DNA of 64,000 bases from Agarophyton chilense (lineage: Eukaryota; Rhodophyta; Florideophyceae; Gracilariales; Gracilariaceae). Both the position numbers and the translations under genes were made by a program. Each line of letters starts with the position of its first letter. Position 1 is the first letter of the stretch. Location: assembly GCA_030374765.1 (NCBI GenBank), contig JARGXX010000002.1, forward strand, positions 124,001 through 188,000. The letters are read 5' to 3'. Below, one piece after another: positions 42,889-54,552 of this stretch. Under the pieces are notes generated by a model. It was not told the origin of the DNA and searched no databases. It saw nothing but the letters and a program-made list of their open reading frames with translations.

Positions 42889-45800
42889 GCCCCCGTCGCT
42901 CATGCAAGGAGTAATACCGAGAGAGTTACGGTGTTGAATGAAAGAATCTCCGTTCAGTGATTTGGTGAACATATCCGCGGGATTCTTGGCAGACTCAATG
43001 TACTTCACAGAGACCAGTTTGTTTTTCACAGCATCAAGAACATAATGGAATCGGAGCTCAATATGCTTAACGCGACGCATACCAAGCACATCTTGAGACC
43101 ATGCAATTGTCCCTAGGTTGTCCTCATAAATCACAATGGGTTCTTGTATCGGAGTAGAAAGATCGTCAAAGATGTTCCTGACCCATACTAGCTGTTTGAT
43201 GCACTCCGACAATGCATAAAATTCTGCTTCAGACGTTGAGAGGGCGGTAGATTTTTGCAATTTCGAGCTCCATAAAACTGGTACAGAGCCAACTGCAATG
43301 CAGTGTCCCCCCCTGGAGCGACGTTTTTCAAGATCTCGTCCCCAATCAGCATCAGCCCAGGCAAGTACAGTGGACTCGTTCTGGCGCGGGAATGAGAGGC
43401 CATAGTCTTCTGTTCCAATCTGGTATCTTATAACCTTCTTCATACACTGCCAGTGAGATGGTGAAGGAGATGATGAGAATTTCCCAAGCATGGAAACTGC
43501 AGTGGTGATGTCCGGTCGGGTTCGTGTGGAAAGAAACAATAGACAGGCAAGAATCTCCTTGTATGGTACGGAGGCCATGAAAGCATGATCAGCGTCAGAA
43601 AAGGTGGCTTTCGGGTCGTAAAGGCAGTGCGACACTGGTAATGGGGATTGTAGTGGATTGGCCATTTTCATGTTCGCCAGTCGAATTACTTTCTTGATAA
43701 GAGGCTTCTGGTGGAGTACGATACGGTCATGCATTTCAATTATAGACACACCAAGATATAAATCCGTTTTGCCAAGATCGGAGATATCGTATTGATTACT
43801 TAACATGCGTTTGGTCCAAGTGGTCAATTACGAGGGTCCAAAAATACTGAGGTCGTCAACATAGGCAAGAACGATAACCATAGCAGATTCTTTTGTGTAA
43901 GTAAACAGACAAGGAGCAGACTGACATTGCTGGAATCCAATAGAGCGGAGAAACGTCGAAAGGTCTTCATACCACTTACGCGAGGTCTCACGCGTACCAT
44001 AAAGAGATTTGATTAGTCGAACAATACGCCCATCAGCTTCTGGAATTCCGGGAATGGTGGGAAGCTTGATGCAAACAGGGTTGTCTTCGGGCATACGAGC
44101 GTGGAGGAAGGCTCCTTTGACATCAATGTGTTGTCGATCCCAGTTCTTAGCAGTGGCGAGAGCCAGAACGATACGAAACACTTCAAAGTTCAGTACTGGA
44201 GCATAAAGATTTTCACTGTCCGAGGGTGATTGAAAGTTACCTCGAGCTACCAGACGAGCCTTGAAACGAAGAGAATTCCCTTGATGATCTCGTTTGAGAC
44301 GTAGAATAATTCCGGAGGGAATGGCGGGACAATGAGAGTCGTCGGCATCAGTATAGGTACCAAGGGAGACAATGGTGTCAAACTCCTTTTTGATGGATTC
44401 GAGCCAAAGACCAGATTCAGGAGACTTCAAGGCTTGACGAAGAGTAGGCTCGTCATTAGTGCTAATAGATTTAGGTAACACTCGGCTGGCAAGAGCACAT
44501 GAAGCAGATGGGTGCAAATCTTCAATATCAGAAGGATAGTCTCCAAGGTCAGGATCATAGGTGGAGTCCTTTGCAGTGTAGTGCGTGAGGGAGGTTAATT
44601 GGCTTGGGGCACTGTCATTCGAGATAGAATCCGTGTCATTCCCAGTAATGGCCATAGGGGAGGAGGTTTCCTCTTCGTCATCGGATGAGATGTATCCATC
44701 AGTTGTAGGAGGGAAGGCAGACGGGGTGGGCAGTGACGAGTTGGCCATGGATGGCAGTCCGAGAAATTCGGATTCGAAGAAGCGCACGTGCTTAGTGTGA
44801 AAAATTTCAGTTGATGTGGCAATGTAGTATAATCCACCATTAGTATGGCCGAGATTGACGCCCTCAATAAGGCGAGGTTCAATCTTGCGAAGTTTATCTT
44901 CCCGAACCATTACAAGGGCACGGCAGCCGAAGGGGCGGAAATGCCGTATATAGCGTGGGTACTCTTGGAAAAGAGCCACATATGGGATTGCATCAGTAGA
45001 TCGATGTGGAATGGCATTCTTTGCGTCAACCACGTGTTGAAGAGCATACGGCCAGTAAGAGAGGGGAATGTGTGCTTGATTAAGACAGACACGAATAGGA
45101 CCCATAGGTATAGCGATACTACGCGCAGCTAGTCCATTGGAAGACGGTGTATATGAGGAAGGAGTGGTGATAGAAACACCGAGACGTTTGAGAGTCTTTT
45201 GGGCCTTGAAAAATTCTGAACCACCGTCAGTGTGCAACGATCGTGTCTGAGATCCGGATTGGCGTTCAAACCATTTTATAAACGTCAGGATAACATCAGA
45301 AGCTTCATTCTTGCGTTTCAGAGGAGCGGCATAAAGGAAGCGAGTTTTCTCGTCAACAATGACAATGTAGTACAAGTATCCGTCGGTAGACTCCGTGCCC
45401 GCACTCGTGATATCGGCATGGAGATGTCCGGGTTGGAGTGCAGAAGAGAGAGATCCACGAAAAGACTTGCGAAACTTCCCATTTGCACACGGTAAGCAGT
45501 CGGAAGAAGTAGCTGTTTGAGTGGGTAAATAAACCACCCTGGAGCATTTTTCGCAGAAGGTCCTTGTTTGCAGTATGACCAAGTCTGTTATGCCAAAGCT
45601 CAACTTGTGAGACACTGACTGACGTGTGAGCAGCGTGAGAGGTTTTGGGGTGAGAGTTCGTTAAATCAAGTTCACGGACTTCTATGTCCTCAGGCTCCAT
45701 ACTGTCGACAGAGTCCAAGTCATCGTCGTTACCATCGGAAGAAATCAGACCAGAAGAGTCACTGAGGTGGTCATCTGTTCTAAGAATATCAGACACGCGG

Positions 45801-47068
45801 GCCATCATGGCCGACTCCATCGAGGATAAGGATGGGCTTGATGGTGTTGAGACAGCCATGGTGCTGGTGGGAATGTAGTAAAGACCATCCGACTTCCGTT
45901 CAGCAGTACCAATGATTCGAAAATTATCATCAAGGTCAATTATGACTGCAGTTTGCGGAAGGAACAAAACGGCTAAGTTCTTGGCCGTGAGCGCTGGAAT
46001 TGAAAGGAGGCTCATAGCGATGTTTGGTGAGACGAGTGTGTTTCTGAGGGTAACAGTAGTGCTACGACCTTCGTGCGACCAGGTGACTGGACGAACACCT
46101 CTTTCGGTTGCCAATATTTCCGAATTGTCGCCAAGTGCAATGGGAATGTCGCAGGTATAGCTTCGTAAGAGGGGTTCGGAAGAAGGTGTGAGATGGGTAG
46201 TAGTGCCGGAGTCCAGCATCATCATCTCGTCCGAATGGTCCGACATCATGATACGAGCCATTGCCGCGCGGTTTGATGGGGTAGAGGTAGGGGGTTTGTT
46301 ATTACCTGATTTGCTTGAGTAACCTGAATCCTTCCGGGTTTCCTTTTGTTGTTCCGAGTTTAGGTTCAGACGATTATTTTCGTTCAGAGGGTTCAAAAAG
46401 CAGCGATCTGTGCTATGGTTGTCTCTTCTACAGATGGCACATCGGCGCTTGACTGCGTTGGATTTCTCCGTTTCCTTCTGGTAAGAGTTTCCATAAGTTC
46501 TGTGCTCGTCAAGAAGTCGAGTGGACACCAAGTCCCATGTGGTCGTCTCCGAGAACAGTGTCTTGATTGCGGCACAAACAGCATTCATTTCACGTGTGGC
46601 CATAGACGATACCAATAGGGCAATGGTGAGTTCTTCCGGTAGTTTGGTATTCATTGCTGCCAGTTGTTCAACGATCCCAGCCATTGTGTCAATGTGACGG
46701 CCGAGATTCTGTTTCATATCTGAATAGCGGAGATTGATCAGCTCACAGATTTTGGTAATTCGCGATGCAGTGGATGTGGATGCATACCGGTTGTCAAGGC
46801 GTTTCAGCATTCGGTGTGGATTTCCAATCTCTGACTGGGCGACTCTTAGCGCTTCATCAGATAAAGCAGAGACGATAATTGTACTTGCTTTCTTCTGGTT
46901 TGTCTCAAATTCTTTTTGTTTTTCATCGTCACTGGAGTACGGGTTACGGGTTTGTGAAATAGTGTTTGCGATTCCCTTCGCATCACATGCCAACTCAATA
47001 CGGATTCTCCACAGTTTGTAGTCGTGCGTTTCCTCGAAAGGCTTGATCCTGGTCTTCTCAGATTCCAT
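42880..47068 (-). pseudogene. Copia Gag-Pol polyprotein with three lesions
   Basis: From ATG 47068 (MESEKTRIKPFEETHDYKLW): Gag; zinc knuckle CAICRRDNHSTDRC; protease MLDSGTTTHLTPSSEP; the pre-integrase motif WHNRLGHTANKDLLRKML. A one-base frame change near 45530 leads on to CLPCANGKFRKSF, then integrase HADITSAG and LHTDGGSEF. The third catalytic residue is Ala (SSNGLAARS instead of GLAERS). RT contains DRQHIDVKGAFLHA and VLAYVDDLSIFG, followed at once by an in-frame TAA (43830-43828). The same frame continues through RNase H with STSEAEFYALSE and VIYEDNLGTIAW to the stop at 42880. Apart from these lesions the frame is open, in keeping with recent insertion. Confidence 0.92.
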
Positions 47069-47104
47069 AACAAAGAGAAGTCCGTGAGGTTTAAAGTTAT
47101 AAAA

Positions 47105-47133
47105 GCGCTGGTTAAGACGCTGGGCCCATAACC
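47105..47133 (-). other. Copia primer-binding site matching initiator tRNA-Met anticodon arm
   Basis: The + strand next to the 5' LTR reads GCTGGGCCCATAACC at 47119-47133, the anticodon stem-loop of eukaryotic initiator tRNA-Met with the CAU anticodon; the preceding GGTTAAGAC continues toward the D-arm side. On the element strand this is the complement, directly abutting the LTR. It is therefore an internal (half-tRNA) primer site like that of Drosophila copia and yeast Ty5, not a CCA-end site. Confidence 0.8.
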
Positions 47134-47368
47134 TTACAGCGAAGGTTATGTTCTGAACAAGTTGCTTGTTGAGGTAGCAAACATATGTTACAATGTTTGC
47201 TACCTCGCTTTTATGATAATCAAAAACATACGAGAGAGAAGGTAGTAACAGTATAATGACGAGAGCATTTGTTATAATGCTCTCGTAAAAATTCAAATAC
47301 AAAACAATATATATATTCAGAGTTTGAATATCAAACTCTTGAATACTACAAACACAAACTCACTGAGA
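47134..47368 (-). repeat. 5' LTR of copia element
   Basis: 235 bp; four substitutions relative to 42654-42888 (T/G, G/A, C/T and T/A differences near the start, middle and CTCTCG region). Contains the inverted pair GAGAGCATTTG...ATGCTCTC and AT-rich TATATATAT at about 47308-47316, which may serve as TATA box on the - strand. Confidence 0.88.
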
Positions 47369-47373
47369 CCTTT

Positions 47374-49766
47374 GTAAGGGTATCTGGGCTGCTCTATAGC
47401 ATGCATATCATCTTTCTTGAACGATTCAGTAGACGGAAATTTCGTAGTGGGTACCGAACCTTCTGAATCATCCAAATATTGCAGTTCCTTTTCTATGGAC
47501 TGTCTTTCTTGATATGGCGTATGTCTCGAAACGCACGAGTTCTCTGGCGATTCCGGGCACAATGATTTGCTTCTCTGCCAAATGTGCTTCGGATCTTATT
47601 TTGCGAGGGGTACAATCTTATGTGACGTGTTTTACTGCGACGAGGACCAACGGCTTTACCTTGAGCCTGGGCATATTGCCTTGATTCCAAAAATCTAACA
47701 CGAGCTTGCTTTTCTCGATTCATGGCTACTGATGAATTGAAAGTTGGATCCAAGCCATCGAAAGATAGCGTCATGTTATCATCAGTACAATGAACATTTC
47801 GACGATGGGTGGCTGCATTGTTCATTCTTGAACTGCATTCAACTTCATTCTCATCCGGCTTTGCGACAACATTCCTGAGATTCAGAATAGCTTCTCGAAT
47901 TCAGTTCGACGTGGCATATCTACGCAGGAAATACTGCACTGCTTCTGCCCAACTGGTGACTCCACCTTCATCAACCGTAAGTGAACCACTCACAGCGCGG
48001 TACTACCCTAAAGAAAATCAGGTTAGATAATATAGAAGATCCATTAATGTTTGAGCTCCATGCATTACTAAAGTGTCTTATTCGGCAACAAATTGACTCA
48101 AGAACGCAAACACAAGTATGGGATCCTTCCCAAAAAAAGTAAGATTACCCAGTCCAATCTTCAAACGCTTGATTTGATCCCTCACTTCCGCCGTTTTGTG
48201 ACCAAATCGCTTGCGCTTTCATACTTTAACCAGATACATACTGTAGATCATAATTTTTCGATAAAGCAAATTAGTTCTTGGAGGGGGCTTAAGGACTTTG
48301 TAAGCCGGTCCCTTCTTTCGATGCGACAGTTGTTTGTCGTACAATCACCTCTGGGGTATGCTACGGTCTTGTCTCGGGAGCGTAGTGACGCCCAACCGTA
48401 GGGAGCGTGTTGACGCTCAACCGTAAAAGGTAGACGTAGTAAACTTCGATGGCAACAGGGCACCCTGAAAACCCGCAAGGGCAAACGGCGGGGCAACTAT
48501 CCTATACCGTGTAGGTGAACGATGGCAGGCGTCGACGCGCGGGAAAGCCTGTGTGGTAGTTGAGACACAATGAACCAAAAGGTATAGTCGTGACCCAAGT
48601 GATGCCTGTCTTTATCAGATTAGGATGGGGGAGGTGCAGTTCCCTAAATGCAGTGGACTGCACTCTCCAGATCACCCGGGAGGTGCGAGCAAGGCACGGT
48701 CCCTCACCTAGTGTCAGAGACCTGGCCAACACTGGCTACAGTGCCAGGTGGCCACTCAACTACAGTACTAAAATACGCATAATTACAATTACTATCACTA
48801 ACAATTACTCACCCCTAAGGTACATGTCAACACTACACGTGGCTGACAACACCTAGATGGTAGCTCGCCCAGAGCTGCATGACCGATGGTTCCTCGCATC
48901 CATCACCTACAAGGTCAGTGTAGGATATTTACAACCTCAAGGGTCAAACCTTCTTCCACTATACGACATTGTTGACAAATCTTCGTTCTTCTCGATCTAC
49001 GAGGGTCTTCTTCGCTCGATGTATCATTTTCTGATGAACTGTCGTCTTCGCAGTCGTCCGAGTTGCAATAACGCTCACCCGTGCTATTGGATTCTTCTTT
49101 ACTGTCCCTGTTACTTGTGAATTCCTTTTATTTCGAATGCTTCGAAGAAAGCTTCTGCCACTTCTGCTTATACTCGGGGGACTGCGCTTCGGCAACCATC
49201 AATGGCGCATCCTAAACTGCCGGGTGCGGAATTGACAACGGAGAGTTCCCCACACTTTCTAGTCGCTCCAAGTGAGGGTTGACAAGTGAAAGAACCTCTT
49301 GAACAGTGACTGGTAATTCTGAAAAAGCCCCAGTGGCATTTCTCTACTCTTATAGCAAATGATTGAGATCTTTTCGGACTGTACAAACTCTCACGACCAT
49401 TCGATCTGCATCAAACTTGCAGTTCTTCAGGGCAACATGATCCTTTTTTAACGTTTCCAAAGAAGATCTCAACAAGTGGAATTGGCTTTCCACTTGCTCC
49501 AGACGGATCTTTTGCGTCGCAGATCCCGCACGGAGTTGCTGAAATTCAGCTTGCAAAGCTGTAATTTCCGTACCACTACGTATAGATGATGACGAATCCT
49601 CTCGAGCGACCGTCGCCGATACCTCCGAAGTTGCGCCAGCGCCTTCTGTCGATCTCGACTTGCTTCTCGCCTGACGGTATAGGCGGTTTCCAGCCTCTAT
49701 AGAGGGGGTTAAGTAGGATGGCACAGACTCCAGCTTATCCTTACTCGAGCGGCTTCTCGTTGGCAT
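47374..49766 (-). pseudogene. Gag of the truncated chromovirus
   Basis: ATG 49766 (MPTRSRSSKDKLESVPSYLT) starts an N-terminal segment ending at 49353 with a heptad-like QLRAGSATQKIRLEQVESQ. Further pieces appear in other frames: a basic Ser/Arg region near 49195-48970 and, beyond the inserted LTR, LSFDGLDPTFNSSVAMNREK at 47780. This matches FVDGLDLTIKSSVLRHREKH and FIDGLDPSIKSLVARFREKH of the two sister copies. Frameshifts, stops and two insertions inactivate it. Confidence 0.75.
48335..48968 (+). repeat. Solo LTR, family E, with perfect TTGTT duplication
   Basis: 634 bp, termini TGTCGTA...TACGACA, flanked by TTGTT at 48330-48334 and 48969-48973. It is inserted in the chromovirus gag. The reverse-complement copy at 11546-12179 has the same length. 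Confidence 0.92.
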
Positions 49767-50139
49767 CGTGGTCCAATATTAACTGGTAATCCAGACCACA
49801 AAATGCTAACATGAAACAAAATTTCAAATTATCAAGACAATATATATCGCAATCGATCCCAACAACATCGGAGACGATAACAAACAATAATTCACAAATC
49901 TGAACCAATATTCTTGGGGTTGACCAATGAACTCAGCGATTGGTTAGTTCCAGGTCCGAATGTCTTCTGAAAAAAAGATTGCGTGATTTCGATTCAAGCT
50001 TCTGATTAATAATCGAAGTATCTAGTACAGAAATCTAACGAGAATCTAATGCCGTATGGGACACAAAATTTATAGTCCAGGCGACCAATTCTTAGACACA
50101 AGTGTCATTCTGAGTGTTTTAAGTCGGGGGACCAGTTTA

Positions 50140-50902
50140 TGTAGTATTCCAAGAGAGACTGTAAGGGTTTTCATAGCGGGTGGATGTCCACAGAAAAAAA
50201 ACCGCAAGAAGTAGTCGTTGTCTTGCGAGCAATTGTTCTTGAAAGACACAAGCAGGTGTGTGAAAAAAGATGGTCGGGGGAGCCTAAGGAAAAAGACGAT
50301 GCGTGTAGACACGAGATGATGTTCTAAGTACGGCAGTACGTAAGACACACTAGATCGACTCGAAAAACTTTGTGCAGTCACAAAAAGAACAAAAAAGAAC
50401 AAAAACAACACACCAAACAAATAGTAAAGAAAGCTGTAAACAGCGAGATGGGGGAGGATATCCTTTAAACAAAAACTTTAGCCCAACTTTGACTAGCACA
50501 GAGGCTATAGGTGCACCTTAGTCGATGGTGACTTTAGAATTCCTTCCAAATCCCAAGATGGTAGAAAGTTGGTTGTTTGTTGGCCTTTGTCTTCCTCACT
50601 TGGGGCCAAGCGCTCTTTATTGTGCCAGGAGCCAAAAGAGTTACTGTACTGTAATGTCTACAATATAGTGTGCAACAAATTAATTATTTTAAAATCAACA
50701 AATTAATTATTTGGTGGTCACACTGTGCAAGCATACAGTAGTAGAGTGGTATTAAATCAATCCTTATTCTCCATTTTTCCCTGAAGTATTCTCTTCATAA
50801 TATCTCGTTACCGAGTACAGTACCAACAATACCTTATGAGTGCCGTATATCGACTTCGATACGTCTCGATTATTCGAGTCCATACGCATCCCGAATGCTA
50901 CA
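50140..50902 (-). repeat. 5' LTR of the truncated chromovirus, family B
   Basis: 763 bp, termini TGTAGTATT...AATGCTACA in + orientation. The primer-binding site TGGTCCCCCGACTT follows on the - strand. The stretch at about 50810-50830 shows the undisturbed target of the solo LTR that splits the sister LTR at 24208-25744. Confidence 0.88.
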
Positions 50903-50999
50903 TTTGTCTCTCTAATTGCTGCTACGCATGGGTTTCTGCATACCACACATCATTTCAAATTGATCTGCCGTAGAACTTGGCACATCAATCGGTTAATTA

Positions 51000-51713
51000 A
51001 TGGACGGCGCCGTTGCCTACTGCATAAGCCCCCAACACGATACCCAGCTGGTATTCACTTCGGCCTTTGGCGGGGTAGTAGCAAAATGGTGTGTGGTAGT
51101 AGACCTCTTCCACAACCACAAATCTTATGACCTGGGTAATGGAGCCATTGACAAGCTATATCAGTCGATACAGAGTTCAATAAAATTCCACTACGAAAAA
51201 TGGAAAAAGAAGGAAACTGAACGTGGGAAGCAGGGAGTAGACTGGAATAGAATAAGCAGAATCTTATTTCCTCCCAAAAGTGAATCGTTACTAACTGAGC
51301 TCTTCGGTCCCGACATAGTTGAAGAAGTGTTCATAGAAATGAACACTAGGTCTGTGAAACATGAACAACATCTCTCTTTGCCAATTCTTCGGCTTCCAGG
51401 TGCCGAATGATTCATGAAGCACGTTTTCGTGAGGAAAACCCAACTTAACCCGGGTACCGGTGTAGGAGAAGTGATGGAGACCAAACGAGAGACCTATACC
51501 GTAGAAATAGTCTATGCATAGGCGTTAGAAATGAGCAATGTAAGATTTGTCGAAGATTTCAGAAGTACAGATCCAACAGTAGGATATGTAAAGAGCATAA
51601 TACTGAAACAGCAATACAAGTTTTCTCGAAATCGACGTACGTGTTCTCCAAAGAATTCTCCTGACTTCTCTGCAGATATTTTTCCCCTCAAAATCCAACA
51701 ATCAACTCTGTAG
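51000..51713 (+). pseudogene. Unknown reading frame with two in-frame stops
   Basis: A single frame from ATG 51000 (MDGAVAYCISPQHDTQLVFT) is open to TGA 51408. It continues in frame (MKHVFVRKTQLNPGTGVGEV) to TAG near 51520, and then (VRFVEDFRSTDPTVGYVKSI) to TAG 51711-51713. It contains a charged helix (FHYEKWKKKETERGKQGVDW). No family is recognised. The absence of frameshifts over 238 codons suggests fairly recent decay, or that two stops are sequencing or readthrough features. It lies 97 bp from the chromovirus LTR. Confidence 0.4.
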
Positions 51714-53833
51714 TAATGAAAGGTTTCTAAGAAGGAAAAACGAACAGACACACGCAGATACCTGAGCAAAAAGAAGGATTCGAAGGTACGGGCTCTGAGC
51801 TCATCCTCACCTTTCTCTGTCTGAGTGATGAGAATGAGATCCCACACTATTTGATCGGTATCGGGTAATCAGTGAAACACAACAGAAAAGTAGACTCCGA
51901 GCTGAAACAAAAAGAAGAAGATGCAAATTCTCTGGCGGAAAATGGAAGCGTTCGAGATTGATGACGGATAGGAGCATGACTAGTATTGCTTCAAAGCCGA
52001 AGCAATAGTATACTTTTAACGCTTGTTACTCAACGCTGCAGTCCATGATGTGTTGAAGAATTGCTGTATATCGCACTGCGAATCACAGAGAGGAAATGGA
52101 GTGGCTCGGGACCGCAGAGTTCTTAAAAAATATATTTTGAAATGCAAAAAAAATACAACAGCCACACCCCAGAGTGTTGTTACTTTTGTGTCACAGTGAG
52201 AACAGTGGCTTGCGGTACCGATTGGAGTCAGAGACCTTATGTTCTCGATTCACCCGACCCAGACACAGACATAAGCCCGCTGAGAGCTCTGGGGTTCAGC
52301 CTCCGGCCCCGAAAACAATATCTGAGACGCGGCCCATGTCGAACACTCTATAGATGTCATTTCAAATTACTCTGAGATATCTTAAGAACAAGTCCAATAA
52401 GTTCATCAAACCATCGACAGCTAGATAACAGATTGGATATTTTAGATTAATGAACAACCCCGAAAATTTGGTTTGCCTCAGACTTTGTGAGGCGCTCATC
52501 TTTCACAACAAAGAGGACGAAAGAAACAAATTCATCTTCACATGCGACCTTTCCAGGGGCACGATATATTCCAGTTGGTCGCTGAGGGAGTGGCTACGGG
52601 AATATGAGCAGCAGGGTATCGTGCTTGAAATATCTATCCATTGAAAGGCAGTCGCGAATCGCTTTGGATACTCATTGTTTACAATAAATGGAAAACCAAT
52701 GACGGTTTTACGCTTACCTTTCTCGCGGGTTTCATTTCCGAAGAGAAAGTAGAGGACTTTTCTAAGGTCAGTCTCGTTTCAAGTACGTATTCCAAGTATC
52801 TTTGGCAATTATAACCATAAATCAAAGCACTGCGTGCCTAAATGCAGCACTGAAAGTATTCAAACGTTCGTTTATCTCTCTAAACGAATGAAGGCTGACC
52901 ACAAATCAGATGAAGGACGTGGGTTCATAGTATGGGATTATACGAAGAAGCTCGTGGTGCGATGAAATGTCGACGGATATGTTTCATTTGCGAATATCTA
53001 GAATTATATCGAGCTATATATGAAAACAGGAGACGTTGGAGGATAGAAATTTCATGAGCTTCCACAAACTAACTCTGGTAAAGCTTCAATATCTTTACCA
53101 ACACAAGCCTCAACCTGTAGTTGCTTGCTTCGGAAACCTTGCAGTGCCCCAAAAGTACCTCTTCCAAGGCAAAGGCCACACCGAATCTTCAAATTCAGGG
53201 TAGTGGGCTAATATTTTGTGGAAGAGGAGCCCATGTTTTCCGGATATTCCGGACGAAATCCGCAGACACACCAGAAAGAGATCATTGGAAAGAACATTTT
53301 CCCAATCAAGGGCACCCACCCCATTCAGATCCAAGTTTAGATCCTTCTGGGCTTGTCATTTGCCTCTAACTCCCTTCAGTTCTTGCTAGCGCCATAAGCG
53401 AGTATACGAGCTACACTCGGACGAAAATCAAAGAGCTGACCATAAAGCCCTCTAACACGTACGCTGCTCTTACGGGTTTGCTTCCAAATTTTGACTGTGC
53501 CGATTTGCCAGAGCTTAATCTATACGGGAGCTCTATCGGACAGACTTCACAGCTTGATTTAATCTGGAGAAAGCCTTTCAAAAGACAAAAATAAGCTCCT
53601 GAACGCCAGATTATTTTTAGATCAATTGGAGCGATCCTAGAATTCTCCTTTCCCTCGAGTAGTAATGTTTTCGTCGGACTTATTCGGAACTCGAGTAAAA
53701 GCTGTACTCAGTCTAGACGAGCGCAGTAGCTACAGGAAAACCATCGCAATGGGGTTGGCTTGTTGTCATATCGTACGTTGTGCGATAGTGTTTGGAGAGG
53801 AGGTTTTCCGTCAGTCACAATCCAAAATGGTAC
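51714..53833. other. Decayed sequence with one short open frame
   Basis: A 64-codon frame at 52450-52644 (FIFTCDLSRGTIYSSWSLRE, ending EYEQQGIVLEISIH) reads like protein and might belong with the frame at 51000-51713, but no join is evident. The rest is stop-rich with no repeat that I recognise. Confidence 0.35.
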
Positions 53834-54552
53834 TGTAGTATTCTACGAGAGAGTGTATTGTTCTCGATAGCGGGCGGATGTCCATAGAAAACACCTCGGG
53901 AAGCGGGCGTCGTCCTGCAAGTGACTCTCCTTGAAAGAAGGTGAGTGAAAGGGGATGATCAGGAGGGCCTGAAAAGAGGAACGAAGCTTGCAGGCACGAA
54001 ATTATGTTTCTGGTACTACGGTACGTACGACACAAGAGATTGGGACGACAACCGTTGTGCACTCAAAAAAAAACGATAAAGAAGCAGTAAACAGCCTAAA
54101 GGGAAGGATATCTTCATAAGAAGAGCTATAGCTCTATTGAGATTAGCACAGAGGCTATAGGTGCTCCTTATTCGATAGCGACTTTAGGATTCCTAGCGAA
54201 CACAAAGATGGTGGTAAGTTGGTTATTGGTCGGCCTCTGCCATCCTCATTCGGGTCCAAGCGCCCTTTATTGTGCCAGGAGGTAAAAAAGCTAGTGTACT
54301 GTAATTTCTACACTGCGGTGTGTCACAAGATACTTATTCTAAAAATAACGAATAAATTATTTAGTGGTCACATCCAAAAAGTGTACAGTAGTACTTCGCT
54401 TTTAAAATAATCCTTATTTGTAATCTTTACCTAAAGAATTATTCTCACAATATCTCGCTACCGAGTGCAGTTCCAAGAATAGATTATGAATGCCGTATGT
54501 CGAATTCGATGATTTTCGATCATTCGATTCAGGGTGCATCTAATATGATACA
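53834..54552 (-). repeat. Solo LTR, family B, with perfect GGTAC duplication
   Basis: 719 bp, termini TGTAGTATT...ATGATACA in + orientation, flanked on both sides by GGTAC (53829-53833 and 54553-54557). It aligns with the LTRs at 24208, 32559 and 50140. Confidence 0.92.

Larger units (their letters stand above)
42654..47368 (-). mobile_element. Ty1/copia LTR retrotransposon, young but inactivated
   Basis: 4.7 kb with 235-bp LTRs (42654-42888 and 47134-47368) differing at only four positions that I can count. It is flanked by the perfect duplication CCTTT (42649-42653 and 47369-47373). The duplication is confirmed by the sister chromovirus, which reads across the site without the insert. Domain order gag-PR-IN-RT-RH defines copia. 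One frameshift, one in-frame stop and an integrase active-site substitution disable it. Confidence 0.93.
42060..50902 (-). mobile_element. Truncated chromovirus carrying two later insertions
   Basis: On the - strand: 5' LTR (50902-50140), primer-binding site, leader, gag (49766 downwards). It is interrupted by a solo LTR (48335-48968) and a copia element (42654-47368), and resumes left of copia to about 42060. Removing the insertions gives about 3.5 kb that aligns with 24208-28470 of the sister element; for example, GCGATGGTCC and GAGGATTCACTTCAAAGAAG left of copia match 27890-27935. The protease, RT, integrase and 3' LTR are absent. Confidence 0.85.
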
